Shown here: positions 1-6,020 of the stretch, one piece after another
How positions within the stretch are numbered: position 1 is the first letter of the stretch
Layout of the letters: each line of letters begins with the position of its first letter
Assembly (NCBI GenBank): GCA_030831725.1
Contig: JAURKN010000251.1
Location: 1-8,050 of the forward strand
Direction of reading: 5' to 3'
Length of the DNA stretch: 8,050 bases
Source: Ferruginibacter sp.
GTDB lineage: Bacteria; Bacteroidota; Bacteroidia; Chitinophagales; Chitinophagaceae
The notes under the pieces: generated by a model
The model's input: the letters and a program-made list of their open reading frames with translations, nothing else
The model's database searches: none
Told to the model about the DNA's origin: nothing
Program-made: the position numbers and the translations under genes

Positions 1-2
1 CC

Positions 3-491
3 GGGGCTAAACTGATGTTCATGGGAAACGAATTTGCCCAAACATCGGAATGGAATGAATCATCCGAGCTTGACTGGTTCCTTTTACAGCATGATTCTCA
101 TCGAAAATTGAAAGACTGCGTGAAAACGCTTTCTCATTTGTATAAAAATGAATCGGCTTTATTTGAGATGCAGTTTGATCCTGCCGGTTTTGAATGGATG
201 TTGTTAAGCCACAGGAATGAAGGCGTGATCGCATACAAAAGGAAAGGCAAGGATCCGAAAAATGATCTGTTTATCGTGTTGAACGTGTCAGATAGAAATT
301 ACCCTCAATGGGCGTTTACCCTAGATGGTAAGCAAGACTGGAAATGCATATTCAACAGTGATTCCATAGATTTTTGGGGGCAGGGGAGTCCGCTCAATGA
401 ACAGATTAGAGAAATTAATATTCAACCATATGCATGGGTTTGCGAAATAAAATTTGATGTTCCTGCGTTAAGTGTTCAGATATTCAAATAA
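3..491 (+). CDS. glgB: 1,4-alpha-glucan branching enzyme, C-terminal part (5' end outside window)
   Basis: This is the last 162 codons of a GlgB-type glycogen branching enzyme, a cytoplasmic enzyme that cuts alpha-1,4 glucan chains and rejoins them as alpha-1,6 branches. The frame is open from the window edge, so the gene is truncated by the window, not by mutation. The first residues (GAKLMFMGNEFAQTSEWN) match the family's conserved end of the GH13 barrel, where MGxEFxQxxEW is typical. A helical stretch follows (LDWFLLQHDSH, then a run containing LSHLYKNESALFEMQFDP). The rest is the all-beta C-terminal domain: an RKGKDPKNDLFIVLNVSD strand and INSDS-type segment (FNSDSIDFWGQGS) resemble the family's RKGxDPxDxLLVVxNF and ILNSDxxxYGGSG. 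The gene ends with TAA. No other glycogen gene is visible, so an operon cannot be judged. Confidence 0.93.
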   Translation, partial: GAKLMFMGNEFAQTSEWNESSELDWFLLQHDSHRKLKDCVKTLSHLYKNESALFEMQFDPAGFEWMLLSHRNEGVIAYKRKGKDPKNDLFIVLNVSDRNYPQWAFTLDGKQDWKCIFNSDSIDFWGQGSPLNEQIREINIQPYAWVCEIKFDVPALSVQIFK

Positions 492-559
492 CAACGACCG
501 TACCCAATCCGAAGAAAACAGGGAGTTTATTCCCAACGGCAGATGTCCGTTTACAGATG

Positions 560-588
560 CTGTTTCATTCTGAAACAGGATTATTTTC
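560..588 (+). terminator. Weak hairpin with T-rich tail after glgB
   Basis: A perfect 7-bp stem (CTGTTTC at 560-566, GAAACAG at 572-578) closes a 5-nt loop and is followed by GATTATTTT. It lies about 70 nt past the glgB stop. The stem has few GC pairs and the T-run is interrupted, so this may be a weak terminator or a 3'-end stabilising hairpin. Confidence 0.35.
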
Positions 589-617
589 CAGGAAGATCAG
601 GTCAAAAAAACAGAAAT

Positions 618-643
618 AAAAAATCTCTCCGAATGGGAGAGAT
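618..643 (-). terminator. Rho-independent terminator, minus strand (second one after arginase)
   Basis: An 8-bp perfect stem (ATCTCTCC at 623-630 with GGAGAGAT at 636-643) has a 5-nt loop. Read on the minus strand, the stem runs straight into six T residues (A-run at 618-623 on the plus strand). On the plus strand no T-run follows, so it fits only leftward transcription. It sits behind the bidirectional hairpin at 677-706, giving two tandem stops after arginase. Confidence 0.65.
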
Positions 644-676
644 GATAAGATAGTATATTGGTTGATTTAAGGATTG

Positions 677-706
677 AAAAGGCCGGAAGTGACTTCCCGG
701 CTTTTT
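677..706. terminator. Bidirectional terminator between glgB and arginase
   Basis: A GCCGG/CCGGC stem (682-686 with 697-701) extends by AAG/CTT with one bulged C and a 3-nt loop. It is flanked by AAAA on the left (677-680) and TTTTT on the right (702-706), so each strand has a GC stem followed by T residues. It lies between two convergent genes, 9 nt past the arginase stop, and can serve both directions. Confidence 0.75.
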
Positions 707-714
707 CTATTGTA

Positions 715-1662
715 TTAATTCATCATTAAAATGTTCACGCTTCGTTGAAGAATATTGAAGGCAATTTCTGCCATTAGATTTTCCTTATCAAGGGTTGGAT
801 TGACCTCCGTTATTTCAAAACAGCAAACCTTTCTGTTCTGCATGAATTTGCTGATCAGATCTTCAGCTTCTCTTTCCCTAAGTCCGTTTCCTACGGGAGT
901 TCCTGTGCCTCTTGAAATAGAGGAATCTAAACTATCTACATCAAAACTGACATAAATATCTGTACAATCGCTAAGGTATCTGAGTACTTTTCTGCTTACG
1001 TTTTCCGCACCGTTTCTTCTGACTTCACTGGTCGGAATCACTTTTATGCCATGTTTTTCTATGATATGTTTCTCTTCTTTTTCAAAATCACGTAGAGAGA
1101 TGAACACTACATCTTCTGGAAGCACTTTCTGGTTTATTTTTCCTATGGTCTTTAACTGATCCCAGATTTTGGCTGTTTTTTCGTCGATGTCATGCACTTT
1201 ACATTCCAGGTTATCTTCTGCAATAGCGGTAGCTACTGGCATTCCATGCATGTTGCCTGATGGGGTCGTGTAAGGGGTATGCAGATCCGCATGTGCATCA
1301 ATCCAAATGATACCGAGTTTGCTTTTGGGTTTTGCCATCTTGATGCCTGCGATTGTTCCACCTGCGTTGCTGTGATCGCCACTCAAAACGACGGGGAAAA
1401 AATTGTTTTTGATGGTCTCAGAAACCGACTTGCTGATTTTTTCGTACATGTTCAAAACGCCATGGATTCTTTTTGCATATGGCGATTGAATTGGTTCGAA
1501 CAAGAGGTTGTTCTCATGTTCAATTTTTTCCGAGGGAAAGTGTATGAAAAAATTACTCATGAAGTCGAGCCCTGCTATTTTGATGGCATCGATTCCCAAG
1601 CTGGCCCCGCGGGTTCCTGCGCCTAATTCTGAGGGGACTTCTATCAGTTTTATGTTCTTCAT
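715..1662 (-). CDS. rocF: Arginase
   Basis: Arginase of the ureohydrolase family, a cytoplasmic Mn-dependent enzyme that splits L-arginine into ornithine and urea; 315 residues, normal for the family. The metal-binding motifs are intact: GDHS (His97), DAHADLHTP (Asp122, His124, Asp126) and SFDVDSLD (Asp241, Asp243). The substrate segments SGNMHGMP (136-142) and the late acidic motif TEVNP (285-289) are also present. The ATG at 1662 is chosen because the family usually begins like MKNIKLIEVPSELGAGTRG. A GTG at 1710 in the same frame would add 16 unconserved residues and overlap the upstream stop as GTGA. The SLDSS segment replaces the more usual LDP after the second Asp pair. Agmatinase or formimidoylglutamase is less likely given the N-terminal SELGAGTRG and PSGNMHGMP. 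The CrtA-like gene ends 44 nt upstream, so the two may be cotranscribed. A weak -7-like TATTTTCG lies at 1667-1674. Confidence 0.93.
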   Translation of the reverse strand: MKNIKLIEVPSELGAGTRGASLGIDAIKIAGLDFMSNFFIHFPSEKIEHENNLLFEPIQSPYAKRIHGVLNMYEKISKSVSETIKNNFFPVVLSGDHSNAGGTIAGIKMAKPKSKLGIIWIDAHADLHTPYTTPSGNMHGMPVATAIAEDNLECKVHDIDEKTAKIWDQLKTIGKINQKVLPEDVVFISLRDFEKEEKHIIEKHGIKVIPTSEVRRNGAENVSRKVLRYLSDCTDIYVSFDVDSLDSSISRGTGTPVGNGLREREAEDLISKFMQNRKVCCFEITEVNPTLDKENLMAEIAFNILQRSVNILMMN

Positions 1663-1706
1663 ATGACGAAAATAGGTTGTTCCATCAAGAAAAAGAAACA
1701 TCAGGG

Positions 1707-2399
1707 TCACTCCATGCGGCTTTTCAATGGTCCGATAATGGACAAGACCTCGAATCGGTGGAAAAGTTCTTCGCTATACCAATCGCCTTTTCTGGTGCTT
1801 TGTATGACGTTTTTATGCTCAGTCATCGTGTAGGCAAAATGCTTCAAGTCTTCTTCTGATTTCCATACGCTGAAGGTTGCCTGTTTGACCCAAGGGATTT
1901 CGCCAAAACCTAAGGAGAAGCAAAATCCTTTCGCCTGGGGTAAAGTGGATGCCACAGGGGCTACTCTCGACCAAAAAGCCTTTAATTTTCGCAATCGGAT
2001 AGTGGCTCTGGTAAGTGTTGCGACAGGGTTGGGATTGTCTGACTTGGCTGTGCCTTTGAAGGGGTTGCTTCCATCCCATTGACCATGTCCTTGTAATGGC
2101 TGTAAAAAAATGAAAGAGATATTTTTTGTGAAAATCCGGTTCCAAATTCTAAAAAAAACGCCTGTGAGTGAATAAACATGTTCTTCGCTTAGTTCCTTAC
2201 ATTCCTCGGTATTGATGAGAATGACCCACTGATGTAAATCGGGTACGATATCGAAACTTCCATTTTTACCACTCCCCATCAATTTGTAAAACGTCAATTT
2301 TCTGTTCCATACAAAAATCAAATGAAACAAAGCCATAGAAATGAAAGCAAAAGGGATGGCCCATGTTCGATAACGGGCAACGATGATGATGGTATTCAT
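1707..2399 (-). CDS. Spheroidene monooxygenase (CrtA)-like protein
   Basis: A 230-residue protein resembling the spheroidene monooxygenase family; in purple bacteria CrtA adds a keto group to spheroidene. The match is to segments recalled from that family: FYKLMGSGKNGSFDIVPDLHQW (38-58), a PLxxHGxWDGxNPF motif (101-114), an ATLTRATIRLRKLKAFW strand-helix (127-143), GFGEIPWVKQATFSVWKS (164-181) and DWYSEELFHRFEVL (206-219). The two halves look like two ferredoxin-like alpha/beta barrel repeats. The N-terminus (about 2-30) is hydrophobic and may contact a membrane. No crtB, crtI or other carotenoid gene is in the window and the substrate is unknown, so the family name should not be read as function. 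It starts only 13 nt beyond the T-run of the ndk terminator and ends 44 nt before arginase. Confidence 0.78.
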   Translation of the reverse strand: MNTIIIVARYRTWAIPFAFISMALFHLIFVWNRKLTFYKLMGSGKNGSFDIVPDLHQWVILINTEECKELSEEHVYSLTGVFFRIWNRIFTKNISFIFLQPLQGHGQWDGSNPFKGTAKSDNPNPVATLTRATIRLRKLKAFWSRVAPVASTLPQAKGFCFSLGFGEIPWVKQATFSVWKSEEDLKHFAYTMTEHKNVIQSTRKGDWYSEELFHRFEVLSIIGPLKSRME

Positions 2400-2410
2400 G
2401 GCATTTTCAA

Positions 2411-2440
2411 ATAAAAAACTCCGGATAATAACGTCCGGAG
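2411..2440 (-). terminator. Rho-independent terminator of ndk
   Basis: A perfect 7-bp GC-rich stem (CTCCGGA at 2419-2425, TCCGGAG at 2434-2440) has an 8-nt loop. On the minus strand it is followed by six T residues (A-run 2413-2418). It lies 27 nt past the ndk stop and just before the CrtA-like start. On the plus strand no T-run follows. Confidence 0.85.
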
Positions 2441-2467
2441 CATTTAATTGTTTTGGGAAATTCAGAA

Positions 2468-2887
2468 TTAGAATTGTTCGAGCTTACTGAAGAAGAAATC
2501 TCCTTCAATAGCTGCGTTTTCGTTGCTGTCGCTCCCATGAATCGCGTTTTCTCCGATTGATGCGGCGAACAGTTTACGGATGGTTCCATCAGCAGCCTGT
2601 GCTGGATTGGTAGCACCGATCAATGTGCGGAAATCTTCCACAGCATTTTCTTTTTCTAAAATTGCGGCAGTGATTGGACCACGGCTCATGAACTCAACAA
2701 GTTCGCCATAAAAAGGTCTTTCCTTATGTACTGCATAAAACTCACCTGCTTTTTCCGCACTGAGGTGCAACATTTTCATCGCTACGATTCTGAAGCCTGC
2801 ATGGTTGATCATCTGTAAAATAGCTCCGGTATGTCCTTTTTCAGTAGCATCCGGCTTGATCATGGTAAAAGTTCTGTTGGTTGTCAT
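2468..2887 (-). CDS. ndk: Nucleoside diphosphate kinase
   Basis: Full-length Ndk, 139 residues, the usual size. It transfers the gamma phosphate from ATP to NDPs and dNDPs through a phosphohistidine and so balances the NTP pools in the cytoplasm. The N-terminus (TFTMIKPDATEKG, 6-18) is the family signature. The active-site region is NAIHGSDS with catalytic His117, and the nucleotide-site residues around KERPFYGELVEFMSRGP (55-71), GATNPAQA (91-98) and GTIRKLFA (101-108) are all present. The C-terminus (IEGDFFFSKLEQF) has the FF segment common in Bacteroidota. The gene is followed by its own strong terminator and divergent from the DHH phosphoesterase gene. A good -7 box lies 20 nt before the start codon. 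Confidence 0.97.
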   Translation of the reverse strand: MTTNRTFTMIKPDATEKGHTGAILQMINHAGFRIVAMKMLHLSAEKAGEFYAVHKERPFYGELVEFMSRGPITAAILEKENAVEDFRTLIGATNPAQAADGTIRKLFAASIGENAIHGSDSNENAAIEGDFFFSKLEQF

Positions 2888-2906
2888 TTTTTCTGCATTT
2901 TGCGCG

Positions 2907-2914
2907 CAAAGATA
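2907..2914 (-). promoter_or_regulatory. Bacteroidota-type -7 box for ndk
   Basis: On the minus strand this reads TATCTTTG, a full match to the Bacteroidota TAnnTTTG consensus. Transcription would start about 6-7 nt later, leaving a leader of roughly 13 nt before the ndk ATG. No clear TTTG -33 element is seen at the expected distance. Confidence 0.55.
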
Positions 2915-2966
2915 GCCCCATTTGGTAGAGATTGTATGAAATTTTTAAAGAAAGGACAATAAAACC

Positions 2967-2974
2967 TAAATTTG
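2967..2974 (+). promoter_or_regulatory. Bacteroidota-type -7 box for the DHH phosphoesterase operon
   Basis: TAAATTTG matches the TAnnTTTG consensus fully. A TTTA at 2944-2947, 19 nt upstream, is a three-of-four match to the TTTG -33 element. The expected start point near 2981 is only a few nucleotides before the ATG at 2984, so the mRNA would be almost leaderless. Confidence 0.6.
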
Positions 2975-2983
2975 CGGCCCGAC

Positions 2984-4006
2984 ATGCAAGCAATAAACCT
3001 GATCTTTCCCGAATTACTCAATCAACCATCTCGTGTGGTTATTACTACCCATCAAAAACCCGACGGAGATGCAATGGGTTCGTCATTGGGTTTATATCAT
3101 TTTCTTTTGAATTTTGGACACACCGTTCAAGTTATTTCTCCGACAAGCTGGGCCAATTTCATTGGCTGGATGCCAGGATGTGAATCTGTTTTGGATTACG
3201 AGAAAGAAACAGCAAAATCGGATGCGCTGATTGTCGAAGCTGATTGGATTTTTTGTTTGGATTTCAATACGTTGGTCCGAACCAAAAAAATGGAGCAATC
3301 ATTGGCTTCATCCAATGCAAGAAGGGTATTGATAGACCATCATCAACAACCCCAGGTTGAAATGTTCGCTTATGGTGTAAGTGATACCAGCAAAAGTTCG
3401 ACTGCCGAAATGGTCTATGATTTCATCATCTCTTCTGGCCGTACAGACCTTATCGAACAGAACATAGCTTCATGTCTTTACGCTGGAGTAATGACAGATA
3501 CCGGATCTTTCAGATTCCCATCCACTTCCGCCGATGTACATCGCATGGTGGCGGTACTTAAAGAGAAAGGATTACAGCATAGTATCATACATGAACACTT
3601 GTTTGATAACTTTTCGGAGAGCAGACTCAGATTTATTGGAAATACTCTGTTGAACCGTATGCAGGTGTTCTATGAATACAATACCGCACTGATCGCCATT
3701 CCTCAATCCGATTTGATCAAATATGAAATCAAAACAGGAGATACGGAAGGATTGGTAAATTATCCTTTAAGCATAGAAGGGATCAAATTCGCTGCCATCA
3801 TCATAGACAGGGGAGAAGAGAGAAAATGTTCGTTCAGAAGCAAAGGAGATTTTGACGTGAACACTTTTGCCAGAAATCATTTTGATGGAGGTGGGCACTT
3901 TAACGCAGCAGGTGGACAAAGTAGAGATACACTTGAAAATGTGGTTTCCAAATTTATCAAAACCTTACCTGAATACAGATCCATGTTAACATCATATTCA
4001 TTTTAA
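2984..4006 (+). CDS. DHH/DHHA1 phosphoesterase, NrnA type (oligoribonuclease / pAp phosphatase)
   Basis: A 340-residue DHH-family phosphoesterase with the size and motif order of NrnA, which degrades 2-5 nt RNA fragments and dephosphorylates pAp to AMP in the cytoplasm. Visible motifs: THQKPDGDAMGSS (22-34; His23, Asp27, Asp29), CLDFN (91-95; Asp93), the name-giving IDHHQQP (117-123), MTDTGSFRF (170-178; Asp172), and the DHHA1 substrate loop GGGHFNAAGG (302-311). All expected metal ligands appear intact. The ATG at 2984 is preferred over an upstream in-frame TTG at 2972, because that TTG lies inside the -7 promoter box and would precede the transcript start. The FKBP gene follows after 11 nt, so the two should share an mRNA. 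A c-di-NMP or other nucleotide phosphodiesterase role is possible, since DHH substrates overlap. Confidence 0.92.
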   Translation: MQAINLIFPELLNQPSRVVITTHQKPDGDAMGSSLGLYHFLLNFGHTVQVISPTSWANFIGWMPGCESVLDYEKETAKSDALIVEADWIFCLDFNTLVRTKKMEQSLASSNARRVLIDHHQQPQVEMFAYGVSDTSKSSTAEMVYDFIISSGRTDLIEQNIASCLYAGVMTDTGSFRFPSTSADVHRMVAVLKEKGLQHSIIHEHLFDNFSESRLRFIGNTLLNRMQVFYEYNTALIAIPQSDLIKYEIKTGDTEGLVNYPLSIEGIKFAAIIIDRGEERKCSFRSKGDFDVNTFARNHFDGGGHFNAAGGQSRDTLENVVSKFIKTLPEYRSMLTSYSF

Positions 4007-4017
4007 AATCAAATACA

Positions 4018-5073
4018 ATGCTCAAAATCAGAACAGTTATCTCATCGATTGTCTTGCTTGCACTTGTTGCATCTTGTCAGCAATCATTTAAAAAAGGCCA
4101 AAAGGGAATCGAATACAAAATCATTTCAGAAGGAAAGGGATCGAACATTAAAATTGGTAACTTTCTCAGAATGCATATCAGTCAGCTGATCAGTAACGGA
4201 AAGAAAGACACCGTTTTGAACGATACTCGCAAAAACGGAATGCCGATCATTGAATCATTTGATTCTACATCCATCCCGCCTGAATACATCGCCATCCTGA
4301 GTCAGATGAAAAAAGGAGACAGTCTGATTATGCGACTCTTGACTGATTCCATGTTTGCTGAAAATCCAGGAGCAATGCCTCCTTTCATCAAAAAAGGAGA
4401 TTATTTCATCACCACTGTACGTTTGCTTGATGTTTATAAAACTCCTGCCGAAATGGAAAAGGCGAAGATGAATGATTATATGGAGAAACAAAAGAAAGAC
4501 TCTATTGATAACATTTCCATCTTAAAAAAGCAAGATGCCGAGTTGAATGCTTATTTCAAGAAAAACAACATCAGTAATCTTCAAAAAACGCCTTCAGGTG
4601 TGTATGTGCAGATTCTTCAAGCCGGTACTGGCGCTATGATTGACAACTCTGTAGTTGTAACCACCAATTATACCGGCAAGACCATGGATGGTACTATGTT
4701 CGATAGTAACACAGATCCTTCAAAAGGACATGTTGAGCCATTTAACGTTAATATGACAGACGACATCGAATTGGGAGCCGGCGTTATCAAAGGTTGGACT
4801 GATGGTTTAAAAATGCTGAATAAAGGAGCTAAAGCCAAGTTTTATATTCCTTCACCATTGGCTTATGGAAAACAAAAAGTGGGTAACGATATCAAAGAAA
4901 ATTCAATCCTCATTTTTGACATTGAAGTGGTTGATGTTTTGAATCGTGCACAAGCCAAAGTGATGGTAGACGACAAAAAGAAAATTATGAAAGCAAAGCA
5001 AGAGCGATTCTACGACAGTATCAAAAAAGCGATGCCTGATACCTTGCAATCGGTTCAGAAAATCAAAAAATAA
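4018..5073 (+). CDS. FKBP-type peptidyl-prolyl isomerase lipoprotein, two FKBP-like domains
   Basis: A 351-residue envelope lipoprotein, predicted to speed prolyl cis-trans isomerisation in exported proteins. Residues 1-19 form a signal peptide ending in the lipobox LVASC, with Cys20 as the lipidated residue. Residues about 30-140 look like a degenerate FKBP domain: an IKIGNFLRMHIS strand, QMKKGDSLIMRLL, and GAMPPFIKKGDYFITTVRLLDV, but without the active-site Tyr and Trp. A charged helical linker (141-185) leads to a full FKBP domain (about 186-308): YTGKTMDGTMFDS (Tyr218), VIKGWTDGL (Trp260) and IPSPLAYG (Tyr283), with the closing strand ILIFDIEVVDV. A Lys-rich tail (309-351) ends the protein. 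The start is supported by the signal peptide. The bidirectional terminator at 5092-5120 closes the transcript. A DHH phosphoesterase plus FKBP lipoprotein next to ndk recalls the gldI neighbourhood in Flavobacteria, but GldI proper is shorter, so I give no symbol. Confidence 0.93.
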   Translation: MLKIRTVISSIVLLALVASCQQSFKKGQKGIEYKIISEGKGSNIKIGNFLRMHISQLISNGKKDTVLNDTRKNGMPIIESFDSTSIPPEYIAILSQMKKGDSLIMRLLTDSMFAENPGAMPPFIKKGDYFITTVRLLDVYKTPAEMEKAKMNDYMEKQKKDSIDNISILKKQDAELNAYFKKNNISNLQKTPSGVYVQILQAGTGAMIDNSVVVTTNYTGKTMDGTMFDSNTDPSKGHVEPFNVNMTDDIELGAGVIKGWTDGLKMLNKGAKAKFYIPSPLAYGKQKVGNDIKENSILIFDIEVVDVLNRAQAKVMVDDKKKIMKAKQERFYDSIKKAMPDTLQSVQKIKK

Positions 5074-5091
5074 AATTTGAGTTATTCAAAT

Positions 5092-5120
5092 AAAAAGACC
5101 GCAATAATGCGGTCTTTTTT
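5092..5120. terminator. Bidirectional terminator between FKBP gene and folP
   Basis: An 11-bp perfect inverted repeat (AAAAAGACCGC at 5092-5102, GCGGTCTTTTT at 5109-5119) encloses the loop AATAAT. Its GACCGC core is flanked by A and T runs, so it reads as stem plus poly-U on both strands. It starts 18 nt after the FKBP stop and abuts the folP stop codon at 5120. Confidence 0.9.
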
Positions 5121-5953
5121 TATTTCTGTTCCTTCATTTTTTCGACAAGTGTAATCGCTTCTTTGGCTTCCTTAACATCGTGAACGCGTAAGATGTTAGC
5201 TCCATGTAACAAGGCGATGGTATTAAGAACGGTAGTGCCATTCAGGGCTTCAGCAGGACTGATATCAAGTGTTTTGTGGATCATGCCTTTCCTTGAAATT
5301 CCTACGAGAATAGGGCAGTCCAACATTGAGAATGCATTCAGATGTTTCAATAGGTTGAAATTATGTTGTATTGTTTTGCCGAATCCGAATCCGGGGTCGA
5401 TGATGATGTCGATGATTCCGGCATTTCTACATTCGTCCAATTTTTTTGAGAAGAAATCCACCATCTCGGTGATCAAATCCTGATAATGTGGATTTTCCTG
5501 CATGCTCTCCGGCGTTCCTTGCATGTGCATGCATATATAAGGCAGTTTTTTTGAACCTACCCAAGGTATCATGTTAGGGTCGAGGTTGCCGGCACTGATG
5601 TCGTTGATGATGGAGACACCTTCTGTAAAAGCTGCTTCCGCGACGGGTTGGTGATACGTATCTATGGAAAGCGTCATTTCGGGAAGATTTTCGCGAAGGG
5701 CCCTGATGACAGGCAAGATCCTGGCTAATTCCGTTTCAGCGTCGATTCTCTTGCTTCCCGGGCGTGTGCTTTGTCCGCCTATGTCGATGATATCCGCACC
5801 TTCTTCCTGCATTTTCTTCGCTTGACGTACCAAATGATCGATAGTGAGATTGGGCGAGCCGTCATAGAATGAGTCGGGGGTACAATTGAGGATGCCCATG
5901 ATTTTCGGAGCACGGAAATCTTGAAGTTTACCACCGCAATTTATCATATACAT
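5120..5953 (-). CDS. folP: Dihydropteroate synthase
   Basis: DHPS joins p-aminobenzoate to dihydropterin pyrophosphate in folate synthesis and is the sulfonamide target. From the chosen ATG it has 277 residues. Motifs in order: MGILNCTPDSFYDG (19-32), the pterin/pyrophosphate loop DIGGQSTRPGS (57-67), LSIDTYH, IINDISAG, MHMQGTPESMQ, DPGFGFGKT, GISRKGMI, and the C-terminal LRVHDVKEA; these cover the TIM-barrel strands and the catalytic loops. Start choice is uncertain. ATG codons lie at 5983, 5953 and 5947. The family usually begins just before the MINCGGK-like strand, which favours 5953 or 5947. The 5983 ATG has an AGGGG about 7 nt upstream and would add ten unconserved residues while overlapping the first ATG of the divergent frame. 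A -7-like TATCTTTA (minus strand, 5996-6003) could drive it. The gene stands alone on this strand and ends at a shared terminator. Confidence 0.95.
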   Translation of the reverse strand: MYMINCGGKLQDFRAPKIMGILNCTPDSFYDGSPNLTIDHLVRQAKKMQEEGADIIDIGGQSTRPGSKRIDAETELARILPVIRALRENLPEMTLSIDTYHQPVAEAAFTEGVSIINDISAGNLDPNMIPWVGSKKLPYICMHMQGTPESMQENPHYQDLITEMVDFFSKKLDECRNAGIIDIIIDPGFGFGKTIQHNFNLLKHLNAFSMLDCPILVGISRKGMIHKTLDISPAEALNGTTVLNTIALLHGANILRVHDVKEAKEAITLVEKMKEQK

Positions 5954-5967
5954 TGTCGCAGTATTTG

Positions 5968-5975
5968 TATTTTTG
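5968..5975 (+). promoter_or_regulatory. Bacteroidota-type -7 box for the DUF1599 gene
   Basis: TATTTTTG matches TAnnTTTG fully. The predicted start near 5982 would place the ATG at 6006 or 6021 behind a leader of about 24-39 nt, and would make the earliest in-frame ATG at 5982 unlikely. No TTTG is seen at the -33 distance. Confidence 0.5.
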
Positions 5976-6020
5976 TAAGGCATGTATTACCCCTGTAAAG
6001 ATACCATGCACAACAATACA

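Noticed and set aside
521..534. GGGA/TCCC inverted repeat after glgB
   Set aside because: Only four base pairs with no T-run; too short to call a terminator or operator.
1279..1626. 115-codon plus-strand open frame opposite arginase
   Set aside because: It is antisense to a well-conserved gene, has Cys-rich composition without a recognisable motif, and has no promoter or start context. It is a shadow of arginase codon use.
2972..2983. In-frame TTG start adding four residues to the DHH phosphoesterase
   Set aside because: The TTG is part of the TAAATTTG promoter box and would lie upstream of the expected transcript start. The ATG at 2984 fits the family's N-terminus.
5193..5483. 96-codon plus-strand open frame opposite folP
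   Set aside because: It lies fully inside the conserved core of dihydropteroate synthase and has no recognisable domain.
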